A stretch of 8,195 bases of DNA from an uncultured Desulfobulbaceae bacterium (GCA_945787305.1 CALZIH010000121.1:1-8195), one strand, 5' to 3'; numbered from the stretch's first letter, positions 1 through 6,385 are shown. Program-made: numbers and translations. Notes: generated by a model from the letters alone, not told the origin.

Positions 1-43
1 TGGCTGACAACCAGGCGCTCTTGCCGTTCTGAGCTACAGGGGC
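1..43 (-). tRNA. tRNA-Asp(GUC)-like gene, 5' part only
   Basis: This is the 5' half of a tRNA gene read on the minus strand and cut by the left window edge. It shows a seven-base acceptor half (GCCCCTG), the T8-A9 pair, a D stem GCTC/GAGC with GG in the D loop, and an anticodon stem starting CCTGG. The anticodon GTC falls at 6-8, which would make it Asp. The loop reads TTGTCAG, which is slightly unusual because C is more common at positions 32 and 38. The T arm and acceptor 3' half lie outside the window, so I cannot say whether the gene is intact or degenerate like its neighbour at 146-221. Confidence 0.7.
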
Positions 44-60
44 TCAATATTATAATACTT

Positions 61-135
61 TGGCACCTTGGGCAGGATTCGAACCCGCGCTGATCTCCTT
101 AACAGGGAGGCGCCTTACCACTTGGCTACCAAGGT
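61..135 (-). tRNA. tRNA-Asn(GUU)
   Basis: This is a complete, well-formed tRNA on the minus strand. The acceptor halves ACCTTGG and CCAAGGT pair perfectly, followed by discriminator G73 and an encoded CCA at 61-63. The D stem is GCC/GGC. The anticodon loop CTGTTAA gives GTT (plus-strand bases 101-103), with one C-A mismatch at the top of the anticodon stem. The T arm is GCGGG, TTCGAAT, CCTGC with one G-U pair. It is the second of three tandem tRNA or tRNA-like genes downstream of rtcA, 10 bases after the Met-like gene and 17 bases before the Asp-like gene, so the three are probably one transcript. Confidence 0.93.
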
Positions 136-145
136 GCATAAAGCT

Positions 146-221
146 TTGTGAATACGGAGAGACTTGAACGCCCATAGACACGGTTATGAGCTTGGGCTCT
201 ACCAGGCAGAGCTACAGGCCC
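146..221 (-). tRNA. degenerate tRNA-Met(CAU)-like element
   Basis: Minus-strand sequence with a clear tRNA outline: T8-A9, D stem GCTC/GAGC with GG in the D loop, an anticodon loop CTCATAA (CAT at 186-188), a T loop TTCAAGT, and 73 bases up to the discriminator, followed by CAA instead of CCA. The stems are poor. The acceptor pairs GGGCCTG with CGTATTC through only two Watson-Crick pairs, three wobbles and two mismatches. The five-base anticodon stem has about three mismatches, and base 26 seems to be missing. A different fold is available in which GCCCA near 195 pairs perfectly with TGGGC near 172, across the anticodon region. It is either a decaying tRNA or a tRNA mimic. It starts three bases after the U-run of the terminator that follows rtcA. 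Confidence 0.55.
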
Positions 222-223
222 AC

Positions 224-259
224 AAAAAAAGCGGTCTTAGTTTTTCCCAGACCGCTTTT
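224..259 (-). terminator. Rho-independent terminator after rtcA
   Basis: Bases 227-237 and 249-259 form a perfect 11-bp inverted repeat (core GCGGTCT with AGACCGC) around an 11-base loop. On the minus strand it is followed by a run of seven T ending at 224, the classic intrinsic terminator layout for the rtcB-slipin-rtcA transcript. On the plus strand the trailing T-run is only four bases, so it is weaker that way. The Met-like tRNA element begins at 221, so either some transcripts read through or the array starts from a promoter inside this hairpin, which I do not see. Confidence 0.88.
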
Positions 260-280
260 AACACACATTTCAGCAATTCC

Positions 281-314
281 TGAAGGCTGCTGTATTTTTT
301 TTCTGCAACCTTCA
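281..314 (-). other. 10-bp hairpin in the rtcA 3' untranslated region
   Basis: Bases 281-290 and 305-314 form a 10-bp stem around a 14-base loop. On the plus strand one pair is a C-A mismatch, but in the minus-strand RNA it is a U-G wobble, so the stem is continuous only in the rtc transcript. The loop in that RNA is almost all A. A smaller stem (TGGCT/AGCCA, 320-324 with 334-338) lies between it and the rtcA stop. It may be an RNA stability or processing element. No known family is recognised. Confidence 0.5.
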
Positions 315-366
315 ACCATTGGCTGTTGTTTCAAGCCAGCAAAACGTATCTTATTTTGGGAGGTGA

Positions 367-1374
367 TTACACCCTCACCTCCCAGAGGTTTTCGGTTTTC
401 TCGGACAGGTTAAATTCCAAATCGAGAAATTCCTTTATCACCCCGATATTGGTCAAGGTGTGATTTGTTGGTTTGCTTGTCCGAAAACATCCGGCTCCGG
501 CCAGGGCCATGGGGATCAACAGTTGGTCGGCAAGATAGATCCCCACCGGAGCCGCGGACTGAATATACGTTCTTGCCTGATTTACAGCCCTTGCAGCAAC
601 CTTTTCAGCACTTATGCTTTTTTCAGCAAACCCGGTAAACGTTTCTGTCAGTTGATCAGAGTGCACAAAAATACTGAGCGTATTTCCAGGACCAAATCGA
701 TCCAACTGCATCTGCTCAATCTGGTCATCACCAATATCAAGCTTGTTTTTAACAACCATCAATTCCCTTCTGCCAATATGCGCTGGCAACTCTGCTGACA
801 GAGCCCGTGCAGACACCCAGATATTTGAAATATCTGTTAGTTCAATGGGCTGCAGTTTTTCTGCAGGGTTGATACTAATCTTTATTCGCCCCCCACCAGC
901 AGGGAAAAATCCAGGTCGCTCAAGCTCTGCAACAACTTTGACTCCCATTCTTTGCAGAAGCGGGAGAAAGGTATGCTGCAGAAAATCAAATGGCGGTGCC
1001 ATCGGATTATGCGTACCACCCTCGAGGATAATCTCTGACGGTTTACCTGCAGCCAGCAGTGCAGGCAGAACAGCCTGGAACACAAGGGTACAGCTCCCGG
1101 CAGTACCAATGGAAAACTTGTACGCTCCTGGCTGAATAGAGCCGGGGATAAATTCAAGACGTACAGAACCGATCTCCGCACCCTTAGTCCGGGCCTTGCC
1201 GATTTCTGCAGCAGCTCGCACTGCTGTCAGATGCTGTCGCATAAGCCCGGGCTTTTTCCTGTTGGCCCGGATTTTTTCTATCTGAAAGGATCTCCCGGTA
1301 ACGAGGGAGAGGCCAAGAGCAGTTCGCAAAACCTGGCCTCCTCCCTCACCTGTTGATCCATCAATGTGAATCAT
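367..1374 (-). CDS. rtcA: RNA 3'-terminal phosphate cyclase RtcA
   Basis: RtcA uses ATP to convert an RNA 3'-phosphate into a 2',3'-cyclic phosphate, through an AMP bound to a histidine. The preferred start gives 335 residues, normal for the family. The N-terminal signature DGSTGEGGGQ is at residues 5-14. Near the C-terminus the conserved LADQLLIPMALAGAG block (281-295) is followed by PTNHTLTN, whose His305 matches the adenylated nucleophile of the family. I chose the ATG at 1374 because GGAG lies six bases upstream and the protein then begins MIHIDGS like its relatives. The ATG at 1386 adds four residues (MEKK) and has no visible ribosome binding site. It is the last gene of the rtcB-slipin-rtcA operon; its ribosome binding site lies just past the slipin stop. 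In this locus it may also produce the cyclic ends sensed by RtcR. Confidence 0.96.
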   Translation of the reverse strand: MIHIDGSTGEGGGQVLRTALGLSLVTGRSFQIEKIRANRKKPGLMRQHLTAVRAAAEIGKARTKGAEIGSVRLEFIPGSIQPGAYKFSIGTAGSCTLVFQAVLPALLAAGKPSEIILEGGTHNPMAPPFDFLQHTFLPLLQRMGVKVVAELERPGFFPAGGGRIKISINPAEKLQPIELTDISNIWVSARALSAELPAHIGRRELMVVKNKLDIGDDQIEQMQLDRFGPGNTLSIFVHSDQLTETFTGFAEKSISAEKVAARAVNQARTYIQSAAPVGIYLADQLLIPMALAGAGCFRTSKPTNHTLTNIGVIKEFLDLEFNLSEKTENLWEVRV

Positions 1375-1392
1375 CTTCTTCTCCATGTATTT

Positions 1393-2496
1393 TCAAATTA
1401 GCTTAATCACTCTATCTGAGATTGGTCCGTCACCACATACAATGTTCAGGTTAGAGCTTGCGGCTACCTTTTCCAGTAGCTCCAGCTCCCGCAATCTCAT
1501 CAGGGTCGGGTTGTCGGCCAGCAGTTTTGCCGTGTTGGCCTGGCTCCGCATGGCTGCGGTTTCTTCCCTCCTGGTAATAAGGTTTGCTTCTGCAGCCTTT
1601 TTGGATTCAACCACCTTGTTCAGCAATTCCTTCATGTCGCCGGGCAGGATAATATCACGGATACCAAAGCCGATGACCTGCAGACCGAAGTCCTTCACCC
1701 TGATAGAAATGATATCCTTCACCTTTACGGCAAATGAATCCTTGTCTGCCAGCAGTTCATCAATATCCCTGGTCCCTACAACCGCCCTTAGAGCGAACTG
1801 GGTCTCCCTGTATAGAGACTGCTCAAAGTTCTCAACCACGGTGACTGCCTTGACCGGATCAACTACCTTGTAAGTAGTCAGGCCGTTGAGCCGCAGGCTC
1901 ACCTTATCGCGGGTCATTATTTCCTGACCTCCAACATCAAGGGTGCTTTCCCGGGTATCTACAAATGCCACATTTACCTGGCCTGTTCTTCGCCAGAAGG
2001 CGTGACATCCCGAAGGTAGAACTTCTTTCAGGACACCGTCAATAAAGAGAACCCCTACCATTCCATCTGCAACGATGTAGGTGGTAAGCTCATCTCCTGC
2101 GGATTCGGATTCAAGAATTGTCCTTAATTCCGGATGAACAAATTTGGATGGGGATGCATCGATTAATTCAACCCGCACTTCCTTGAATCCGTGCCATATT
2201 ACATATCTACCAGGACCGATGACCTTGGCAAACAAGTTGTCAATCCATACCAGTCCACGCTGACTGTCTGACAACTCCAGTACCTGGGCGTCGCTGCCCA
2301 ACAGGCCCGACTTGAATATCAGGTCGAGATCGCTGTGAACCAGCCACGGGTCACGCATGGATACAACGTCAACCTCGGTTTTATCTGTGGGGTCTGCATA
2401 CCAGTAACGGCCTGGGCCAAGAATTTCCTTAAACTCTTTATCTTTGAAGAGCAGTCCCTTTTCAAATGATCGTATTCTTACTCTTCGCACAAACAT
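1393..2496 (-). CDS. Slipin/SPFH (band 7) family protein of the RNA-repair operon
   Basis: A 367-residue protein with an SPFH/band-7 core at about residues 175-300, typified by the stretch ALRAVVGTRDIDELLADKD and a KVKDIISIRVKDFGLQV strand. A helical, charged segment at about 285-345 suits oligomerisation. The N-terminal half contains three spaced copies of a beta-hairpin motif: residues about 10-31 (GLLFKDKEFKEILGPGRYW), 78-99 (GLVWIDNLFAKVIGPGRY) and 146-167 (VGVLFIDGVLKEVLPSG). No hydrophobic anchor is visible at the N-terminus, unlike stomatin and typical slipins, so it may be cytosolic or only peripheral to membranes. A strong site, AGGAGAA at 2501-2507, lies between the rtcB stop and this ATG. 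Slipin genes are recurrent partners of rtcB/rtcA in RtcR-controlled loci, but their role in repair is not settled; a scaffold is one possibility. Confidence 0.9.
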   Translation of the reverse strand: MFVRRVRIRSFEKGLLFKDKEFKEILGPGRYWYADPTDKTEVDVVSMRDPWLVHSDLDLIFKSGLLGSDAQVLELSDSQRGLVWIDNLFAKVIGPGRYVIWHGFKEVRVELIDASPSKFVHPELRTILESESAGDELTTYIVADGMVGVLFIDGVLKEVLPSGCHAFWRRTGQVNVAFVDTRESTLDVGGQEIMTRDKVSLRLNGLTTYKVVDPVKAVTVVENFEQSLYRETQFALRAVVGTRDIDELLADKDSFAVKVKDIISIRVKDFGLQVIGFGIRDIILPGDMKELLNKVVESKKAAEANLITRREETAAMRSQANTAKLLADNPTLMRLRELELLEKVAASSNLNIVCGDGPISDRVIKLI

Positions 2497-2507
2497 AATT
2501 TTCTCCT

Positions 2508-3698
2508 TTATCCTTTCATAACAGCGAGTGGCTTAAGTGCTACGACAATATCCACCAGGTCTTCCTGGTTTGCCATTACCTTGTTGATGTCTTTATATGC
2601 ACTTGCTGCTTCATCTAAGTCTTTTTTTGTTCGCATTCCATGGATGACACCAAGTGCATCCAGCCGTTTCTTCTCGGTTTCGAGATCAAGTGTACGTTGC
2701 GCCTGTTTCCGACCCATTACACGACCAGCCCCATGGCTGCAGGATGTAAAGCTTTCCGGATTTCCCTTTCCGATGACAATATAGCTCATCGATCCCTGGG
2801 ACCCGGGAATGATACCGTACTCGCCTTCGCGGGCACTGGTTGCCCCTTTTCGATGGACAATCACATCCGCACCGAAATGGTTTTCAATGGCCGCATAGTT
2901 ATGAGCGATATTGATGAGCGGATCATACTGCACATCAGGTATCACAGTGCTGACTGCTTCCTGTATCCTTTCAATCATCAATTTCCTGTTTGCCAGGGCA
3001 AAGTCAACGCAGTACTGCATTTCCGCCAGGTAGTTCTGGCCATATTCAGTATCCAGCGGCAGGAAGGCCAGTTCCCATTTCTTCGGGACACTGGACTGCC
3101 ACCGCTGGTTCATCTTCACGGCAATCCGGTTGTAATGCTGCGCAACCTTCAGGCCGAAATTACGGCTACCCGAGTGGACCATCAGCCAAATATGCCCATC
3201 ATCACCCTGCTGTATTTCAACGAAATGGTTACCACCTCCCAGCGTTCCTATTTGCTTGAGGGCACCCTGATACAATTCGGCAACACGAGATTTTTTTACA
3301 CCGTTCAGCCGTTCCGGGTCTGGCATGCATGATTCCGGTTGTGCTTTCTTTTGATGCTTGAAGCCCACCGGTACTAATGCCCTGATTCCGCGATTCTCTT
3401 TTTCCGAACCGAGAATCTGCTTCAGGCTTTCCTTGTCAATTTCCGTAAGAGATGTTTTGACCGCGCACATACCGCAACCGATATCCACGCCTACTGCATT
3501 GGGAATTACCACACCCTGCGTTGCCAGTACGCCACCTATCGGCATACCATATCCACAATGGGCATCCGGCATAATGGCAACATGTTTATAGGTAAAGGGC
3601 AGGTTTGCCAGGTTGCGGGCCTGGGAAAGTGCCCCGGGTTCTATATCATCAAGCCACATTTTGATTGGCTTCTTTTCTGTGCTGATAACTTTCTTCAT
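2508..3698 (-). CDS. rtcB: RNA-splicing ligase RtcB (3'-phosphate/5'-OH ligase)
   Basis: RtcB joins an RNA 3'-phosphate or 2',3'-cyclic phosphate to a 5'-OH using GTP and Mn2+, and repairs cleaved tRNAs. From the ATG at 3698 the protein has 396 residues, close to the roughly 400 of the family. Visible motifs are MPDAHCGYGMPIG (43-55), VGVDIGCGM with metal ligands Asp72 and Cys75, GGGNHF (His158), VHSGSR (His175), HNY (His266), and SCSHGAGRVM with the guanylated nucleophile His322. An in-frame ATG at 3746 would add 16 residues but has no ribosome binding site; the start at 3698 has a weak AAGAGA upstream and gives the usual RtcB N-terminus. It is the first protein gene of the operon, reached from the sigma-54 promoter at 4234-4249 through a leader of about 525 bases. 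Confidence 0.97.
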   Translation of the reverse strand: MKKVISTEKKPIKMWLDDIEPGALSQARNLANLPFTYKHVAIMPDAHCGYGMPIGGVLATQGVVIPNAVGVDIGCGMCAVKTSLTEIDKESLKQILGSEKENRGIRALVPVGFKHQKKAQPESCMPDPERLNGVKKSRVAELYQGALKQIGTLGGGNHFVEIQQGDDGHIWLMVHSGSRNFGLKVAQHYNRIAVKMNQRWQSSVPKKWELAFLPLDTEYGQNYLAEMQYCVDFALANRKLMIERIQEAVSTVIPDVQYDPLINIAHNYAAIENHFGADVIVHRKGATSAREGEYGIIPGSQGSMSYIVIGKGNPESFTSCSHGAGRVMGRKQAQRTLDLETEKKRLDALGVIHGMRTKKDLDEAASAYKDINKVMANQEDLVDIVVALKPLAVMKG

Positions 3699-4054
3699 TG
3701 TTTTCTCTTTTTGGTTGAGTTCAGCAGTTATGAGGACGGCAAACATTATTATTCACAAGCAACCTCGGCTTTGGCAACGTAAACAACCAGTGCCATTGCT
3801 CGGTTTAAAATGTGGGGCAACGCTTAAGTTCCAACCTTTTGCCACAGCCCATTTTTCCCTTTGTTATACAACAGGATCTTGAGTTGTGAGCCGTGCTGGA
3901 GCGGTATCCGCTTGCCGCATGACATCCGCCGGTGTCGGCGAATAACCCTTCTCTCCGGTAGTACAGCATGTCGAGTTGAATTATCCGTCCGAAAATCATT
4001 GTTCACCGTCCTTCTGATTCATGAGAATTTCTTCTCATTCGTTGAGGGGTTTCC
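3699..4054 (-). other. structured leader between the tRNA-like element and rtcB
   Basis: About 350 bases without a clear gene, holding several perfect short stems. In minus-strand order they are: AGGGG/CCCCT closed by a GAAA tetraloop (4045-4058); ATGAGAA/TTCTCAT, also closed by GAAA (4021-4038); CGCCG/CGGCG (3927-3940); and AGCGG/CCGCT (3900-3912). A 64-codon open frame at 3805-3999 has AGGA eight bases before its ATG, but I recognise nothing in its product and an overlapping frame is also open, so I do not call it a gene. The hairpins suggest a structured 5' untranslated RNA or a non-coding RNA processed from the rtc transcript. No match to a named RNA family is claimed. Confidence 0.4.
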
Positions 4055-4127
4055 CCCTGGAGCGGGACTCGAACCCGCGACTGCCACTGTTTCAGAGTGG
4101 TGCTCTACCCAACTGAGCTATCCGACG
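4055..4127 (-). ncRNA. tRNA-like element, Phe(GAA) anticodon, defective acceptor end
   Basis: On the minus strand this has a near-perfect tRNA body. It shows T8-A9, D stem GCTC/GAGC, and an anticodon arm CCACT, CTGAAAC, AGTGG, with anticodon GAA at plus bases 4091-4093. A five-base variable loop and T arm GCGGG, TTCGAGT, CCCGC follow. The acceptor is wrong. CGTCGGA pairs with TCCAGGG only through its three inner pairs, then C-A, U-G, G-G and C-G. No CCA follows; instead the 3' strand (A69 onward) can pair into a GAAA-capped hairpin with the next bases. The element starts about 96 bases after the predicted sigma-54 start and lies ahead of rtcB, so it should be part of the RtcR-controlled RNA. 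It is a tRNA mimic, an insert of tRNA origin, or a decayed tRNA-Phe. The body is far better preserved than the acceptor. Confidence 0.7.
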
Positions 4128-4233
4128 ATAGTTTCCGACAATGTAGACCCCATGTCCGGAACAAGCATGATTAACCGGCAGGAACCTGAATCTGCTTGCC
4201 GCTGGCTTGTCTTAACCATCGTGCTTTTGATAT

Positions 4234-4249
4234 AGCACCTGTTGTGCCA
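4234..4249 (-). promoter_or_regulatory. sigma-54 (-24/-12) promoter of the rtc operon
   Basis: The minus strand reads TGGCACAACAGGTGCT, which fits the sigma-54 consensus TGGCAC(R)N4TTGC(W) with one mismatch (G for the first T of the -12 block). The invariant GG and GC are exactly ten bases apart. The start of transcription should be near 4223. RtcR encoded next door is a sigma-54 activator, so the pairing of promoter type and regulator is as expected. A GTGCT/AGCAC repeat (4221-4225, 4234-4238) spans the -12 to start region. Confidence 0.75.
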
Positions 4250-4271
4250 TTTTTTAACCTTGAAGGCACAA
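4242..4271. repeat. inverted repeat TTGTGCC/GGCACAA overlapping the -24 element
   Basis: TTGTGCC at 4242-4248 and GGCACAA at 4265-4271 form a perfect 7-bp inverted repeat with a 16-base spacer. One arm is the -24 box of the rtc promoter. The other arm looks like a -24 box pointing toward rtcR, but on that strand the matching -12 GC is absent. It could be chance, an operator, or a relic of a divergent promoter. Confidence 0.3.
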
Positions 4272-4358
4272 GAGTTTTAACAATTTAAAATTAAACAACG
4301 TTTATCTACGCCCTGTGTGTAGCCGAAAAAAACCACTGGTATTTTAATGCGCCAAATA

Positions 4359-4394
4359 CTAGAATAATTTCTATTAAAATATACAAAATTCTAG
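4359..4394. promoter_or_regulatory. possible RtcR upstream binding site
   Basis: CTAGAAT (4359-4365) and ATTCTAG (4388-4394) are perfect inverted arms about 136-171 bases upstream of the predicted rtc start, a usual distance for sigma-54 enhancers, and just upstream of rtcR itself. A second repeat, ATTTTAAT/ATTAAAAT (4341-4348, 4373-4380), overlaps it. The region is AT-rich, so such repeats also arise by chance. The binding sequence of RtcR is not known to me. Confidence 0.3.
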
Positions 4395-4409
4395 CCATAG
4401 TGATCATTC

Positions 4410-6014
4410 GTGAAGAAGAACGTTGTCATTGGATTATTAGGTTCCACGTTGGATAACACGGGTTGGGGAGCCCAGCGCTGGGAAAGGTGGAGACCTACGG
4501 TTTCCTTATGCCAGCATGAGGACTTCCTTGTAGATCGTTTTGAATTGCTCTATCAAAAAGAGTATAAGCGGCTTCTGAAGAAAACCTGTAGGGATATCGC
4601 GAGTGTTTCTCCTGAGACTGAAATAACCACCCATGAGATCTCGCTGAAAAATCCCTGGGACTTCGAAGAGGTATTTGCCCTTCTGCACGACTTTGCTCTT
4701 GAGTATCAGTTTAACCAGGACGATGACTATCTGATTCACATCACAACCGGGACCCATGTTGCTCAAATCTGCTTGTTCCTTTTAACGGAAGCACGGTACT
4801 TTCCGGCGCGACTCATTCAGAGTGGTCCTGGCAGAGGACGTACAACCCAGTCAGCAGGGACCTTTTCCATTATCGATCTTGATCTTTCAAAATACGATCG
4901 TATCGCAACCCGTTTTCACCAGGAATGGGAAGATGATATTTCTTTTCTCAAATCGGGAATTGATACTAAAAATAAATCCTTTAACCGGTTAATTGAACAG
5001 ATTGAAAAGGTTGCCGCCCATTCTGTTGACCCAATACTTCTGAGCGGGCCTACAGGTGCAGGAAAATCAAGACTGGCACGGCGGATTTTCGAGTTGAAAA
5101 AAAACCGGAGAAGGGTTGAAGGAAATTTCGTTGAAGTAAACTGCGCAACCCTTCGTGGCGAAAACGCAATGTCTGCTCTGTTCGGTCATGTCAAAGGAGC
5201 ATTTACAGGTGCTGTCAGTGCGAGACCCGGCTTATTGAAAACAGCTGATAGAGGGGTGCTGTTCCTGGATGAGATAGGCGAGCTTGGCCTGGATGAGCAG
5301 GCCATGCTGCTGCGAGCTATTGAGGAAAAAACCTTTCTGCCGGTGGGTTCTGATAAAGAGATTTCAAGTGATTTTCAGTTGATCTGTGGCTCAAACAGAG
5401 ACTTGCAGCAGGAAAGCAGTACAGGAAGATTCCGATATGATCTGTTGGCCCGGATAAATCTCTGGACGTTTACCATGCCAGGTCTTGCTGATCGTCCAGA
5501 AGATATTGAGCCAAACCTTGACTATGAACTTGAGAGATTCAGCAGCAGAACCGGCAGCAGAGTGACCATAAACAAAGAAGCCAGGAAAATGTTCCTCAAA
5601 TTTGCTTCGTCACCGCAGGCGTTGTGGACGGCTAATTTTCGTGATCTCGGCGGAGCAGTCACCCGGATGGCAACACTTGCCCCCAAGGGCAGGATAACCG
5701 TATATGAAGTACGTGAAGAAATGAGACGCCTTAATGATTCGTGGCAGGGAAATAGCCGTAACGAACATGATGTGAGGTTGGCTGGAATCATTGGCGAGGA
5801 GACACTTGCCCAGCTGGACCTGTTCGATCAGCTGCAGCTCGGAAAAGTTATTCAAGTCTGTGGATCATCGGCAACAATTTCCGAGGCAGGCAGAACCCTG
5901 TTTGATAAATCACGGTTAAAGAAAAAGGTCACGAACGATTCCGACCGGCTTCGAAAATACCTCGCCAGGTTTGACCTGGACTGGCAACAGATAGTCCAGA
6001 CAAAAAAAGTATAG
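4410..6014 (+). CDS. rtcR: RtcR, CARF-domain sigma-54 activator of the RNA-repair operon
   Basis: A 534-residue bacterial enhancer-binding protein. The N-terminal divergent CARF domain (about 1-180) starts KKNVVIGLLGSTLDNTGWG and holds the ligand-loop motif HITTGTH at 110-116. The AAA+ domain (about 185-430) has Walker A GPTGAGKS (213-220), the sigma-54 contact loop GAFTGA (263-268), Walker B VLFLDE (283-288), and the arginine segment FRYDLLARIN (341-350). The C-terminal part (about 455-534) should carry the DNA-binding helices. The start is GTG; an in-frame TGA at 4401 leaves no earlier start, though no good ribosome binding site is seen. Family members are held inactive by the CARF domain and, in Salmonella, are released by tRNA fragments ending in cyclic phosphate. 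It lies divergently from the operon it should control. Confidence 0.96.
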   Translation: MKKNVVIGLLGSTLDNTGWGAQRWERWRPTVSLCQHEDFLVDRFELLYQKEYKRLLKKTCRDIASVSPETEITTHEISLKNPWDFEEVFALLHDFALEYQFNQDDDYLIHITTGTHVAQICLFLLTEARYFPARLIQSGPGRGRTTQSAGTFSIIDLDLSKYDRIATRFHQEWEDDISFLKSGIDTKNKSFNRLIEQIEKVAAHSVDPILLSGPTGAGKSRLARRIFELKKNRRRVEGNFVEVNCATLRGENAMSALFGHVKGAFTGAVSARPGLLKTADRGVLFLDEIGELGLDEQAMLLRAIEEKTFLPVGSDKEISSDFQLICGSNRDLQQESSTGRFRYDLLARINLWTFTMPGLADRPEDIEPNLDYELERFSSRTGSRVTINKEARKMFLKFASSPQALWTANFRDLGGAVTRMATLAPKGRITVYEVREEMRRLNDSWQGNSRNEHDVRLAGIIGEETLAQLDLFDQLQLGKVIQVCGSSATISEAGRTLFDKSRLKKKVTNDSDRLRKYLARFDLDWQQIVQTKKV

Positions 6015-6385
6015 ACGACAGAATAAAAAACTGTTATCTAATGCCCTTTTTTATCATGCCACCGTATTCCATTTACTGGCTGGCGAGAAAAATTATACAT
6101 TTCCCGGTTACCACACAGGTACATGCGGAAACGAAAAATACCGCTTCAATGAGAGGAAACGCCATTGATTGAACAGATAACATTACATGACAACACGATT
6201 CGCTTTCTGGCTGTTGTGCGCGTCAAGGAGGGCAGTTGATGTAACTGAACCCGGTGAAATAATTTACCGACTCTTATCTGTTTAATCCCGCCCTATACAT
6301 CTTCGCAGCACATTCCCTTATTTCCAACCATAGTTTTTTACAGTTCAGAAGGAGGATCACAACCTCAAACTAACTGTTTGGAACT
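6015..6385. other. intergenic stretch after rtcR with no clear gene
   Basis: About 370 bases. I see no convincing terminator for rtcR. A 24-codon open frame from TTG at 6165 to TGA at 6237, with AGAGG eight bases upstream, has no recognisable product. A strong ribosome binding sequence AAGGAGG lies at 6350-6356, but the next usable start codon (6386) is about 30 bases away. This looks like eroded intergenic DNA. Confidence 0.5.

Noticed and set aside
743..1135. 130-codon plus-strand frame
   Set aside because: It lies entirely opposite rtcA, whose motifs are unambiguous.
1385..1873. 162-codon plus-strand open frame, serine-rich
   Set aside because: It is antisense to the slipin gene, with composition typical of a shadow frame.
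2640..3332. 230-codon open frame on the plus strand
   Set aside because: It is antisense to the confidently assigned rtcB and its product shows no coherent motifs.
3699..3746. Upstream ATG giving a 412-residue RtcB
   Set aside because: There is no ribosome binding site and the extra 16 residues are not RtcB-like; the protein from 3698 aligns with the normal N-terminus.
3779..3795. TGGCAC on the minus strand close to rtcB, as a nearer sigma-54 promoter
   Set aside because: The required GC is absent ten bases after GG; the next TTGC is too far away. The element at 4234-4249 fits much better.
3805..4006. Two overlapping 60-64 codon minus-strand frames between the tRNA-like element and rtcB
   Set aside because: One has a fair ribosome binding site, but neither product resembles a known family, and the hairpins argue for structured RNA.
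4264..4279. AGGCAC on the plus strand as a sigma-54 promoter for rtcR
   Set aside because: The -12 block reads TTTTA in place of TTGCA, so the invariant GC is missing.
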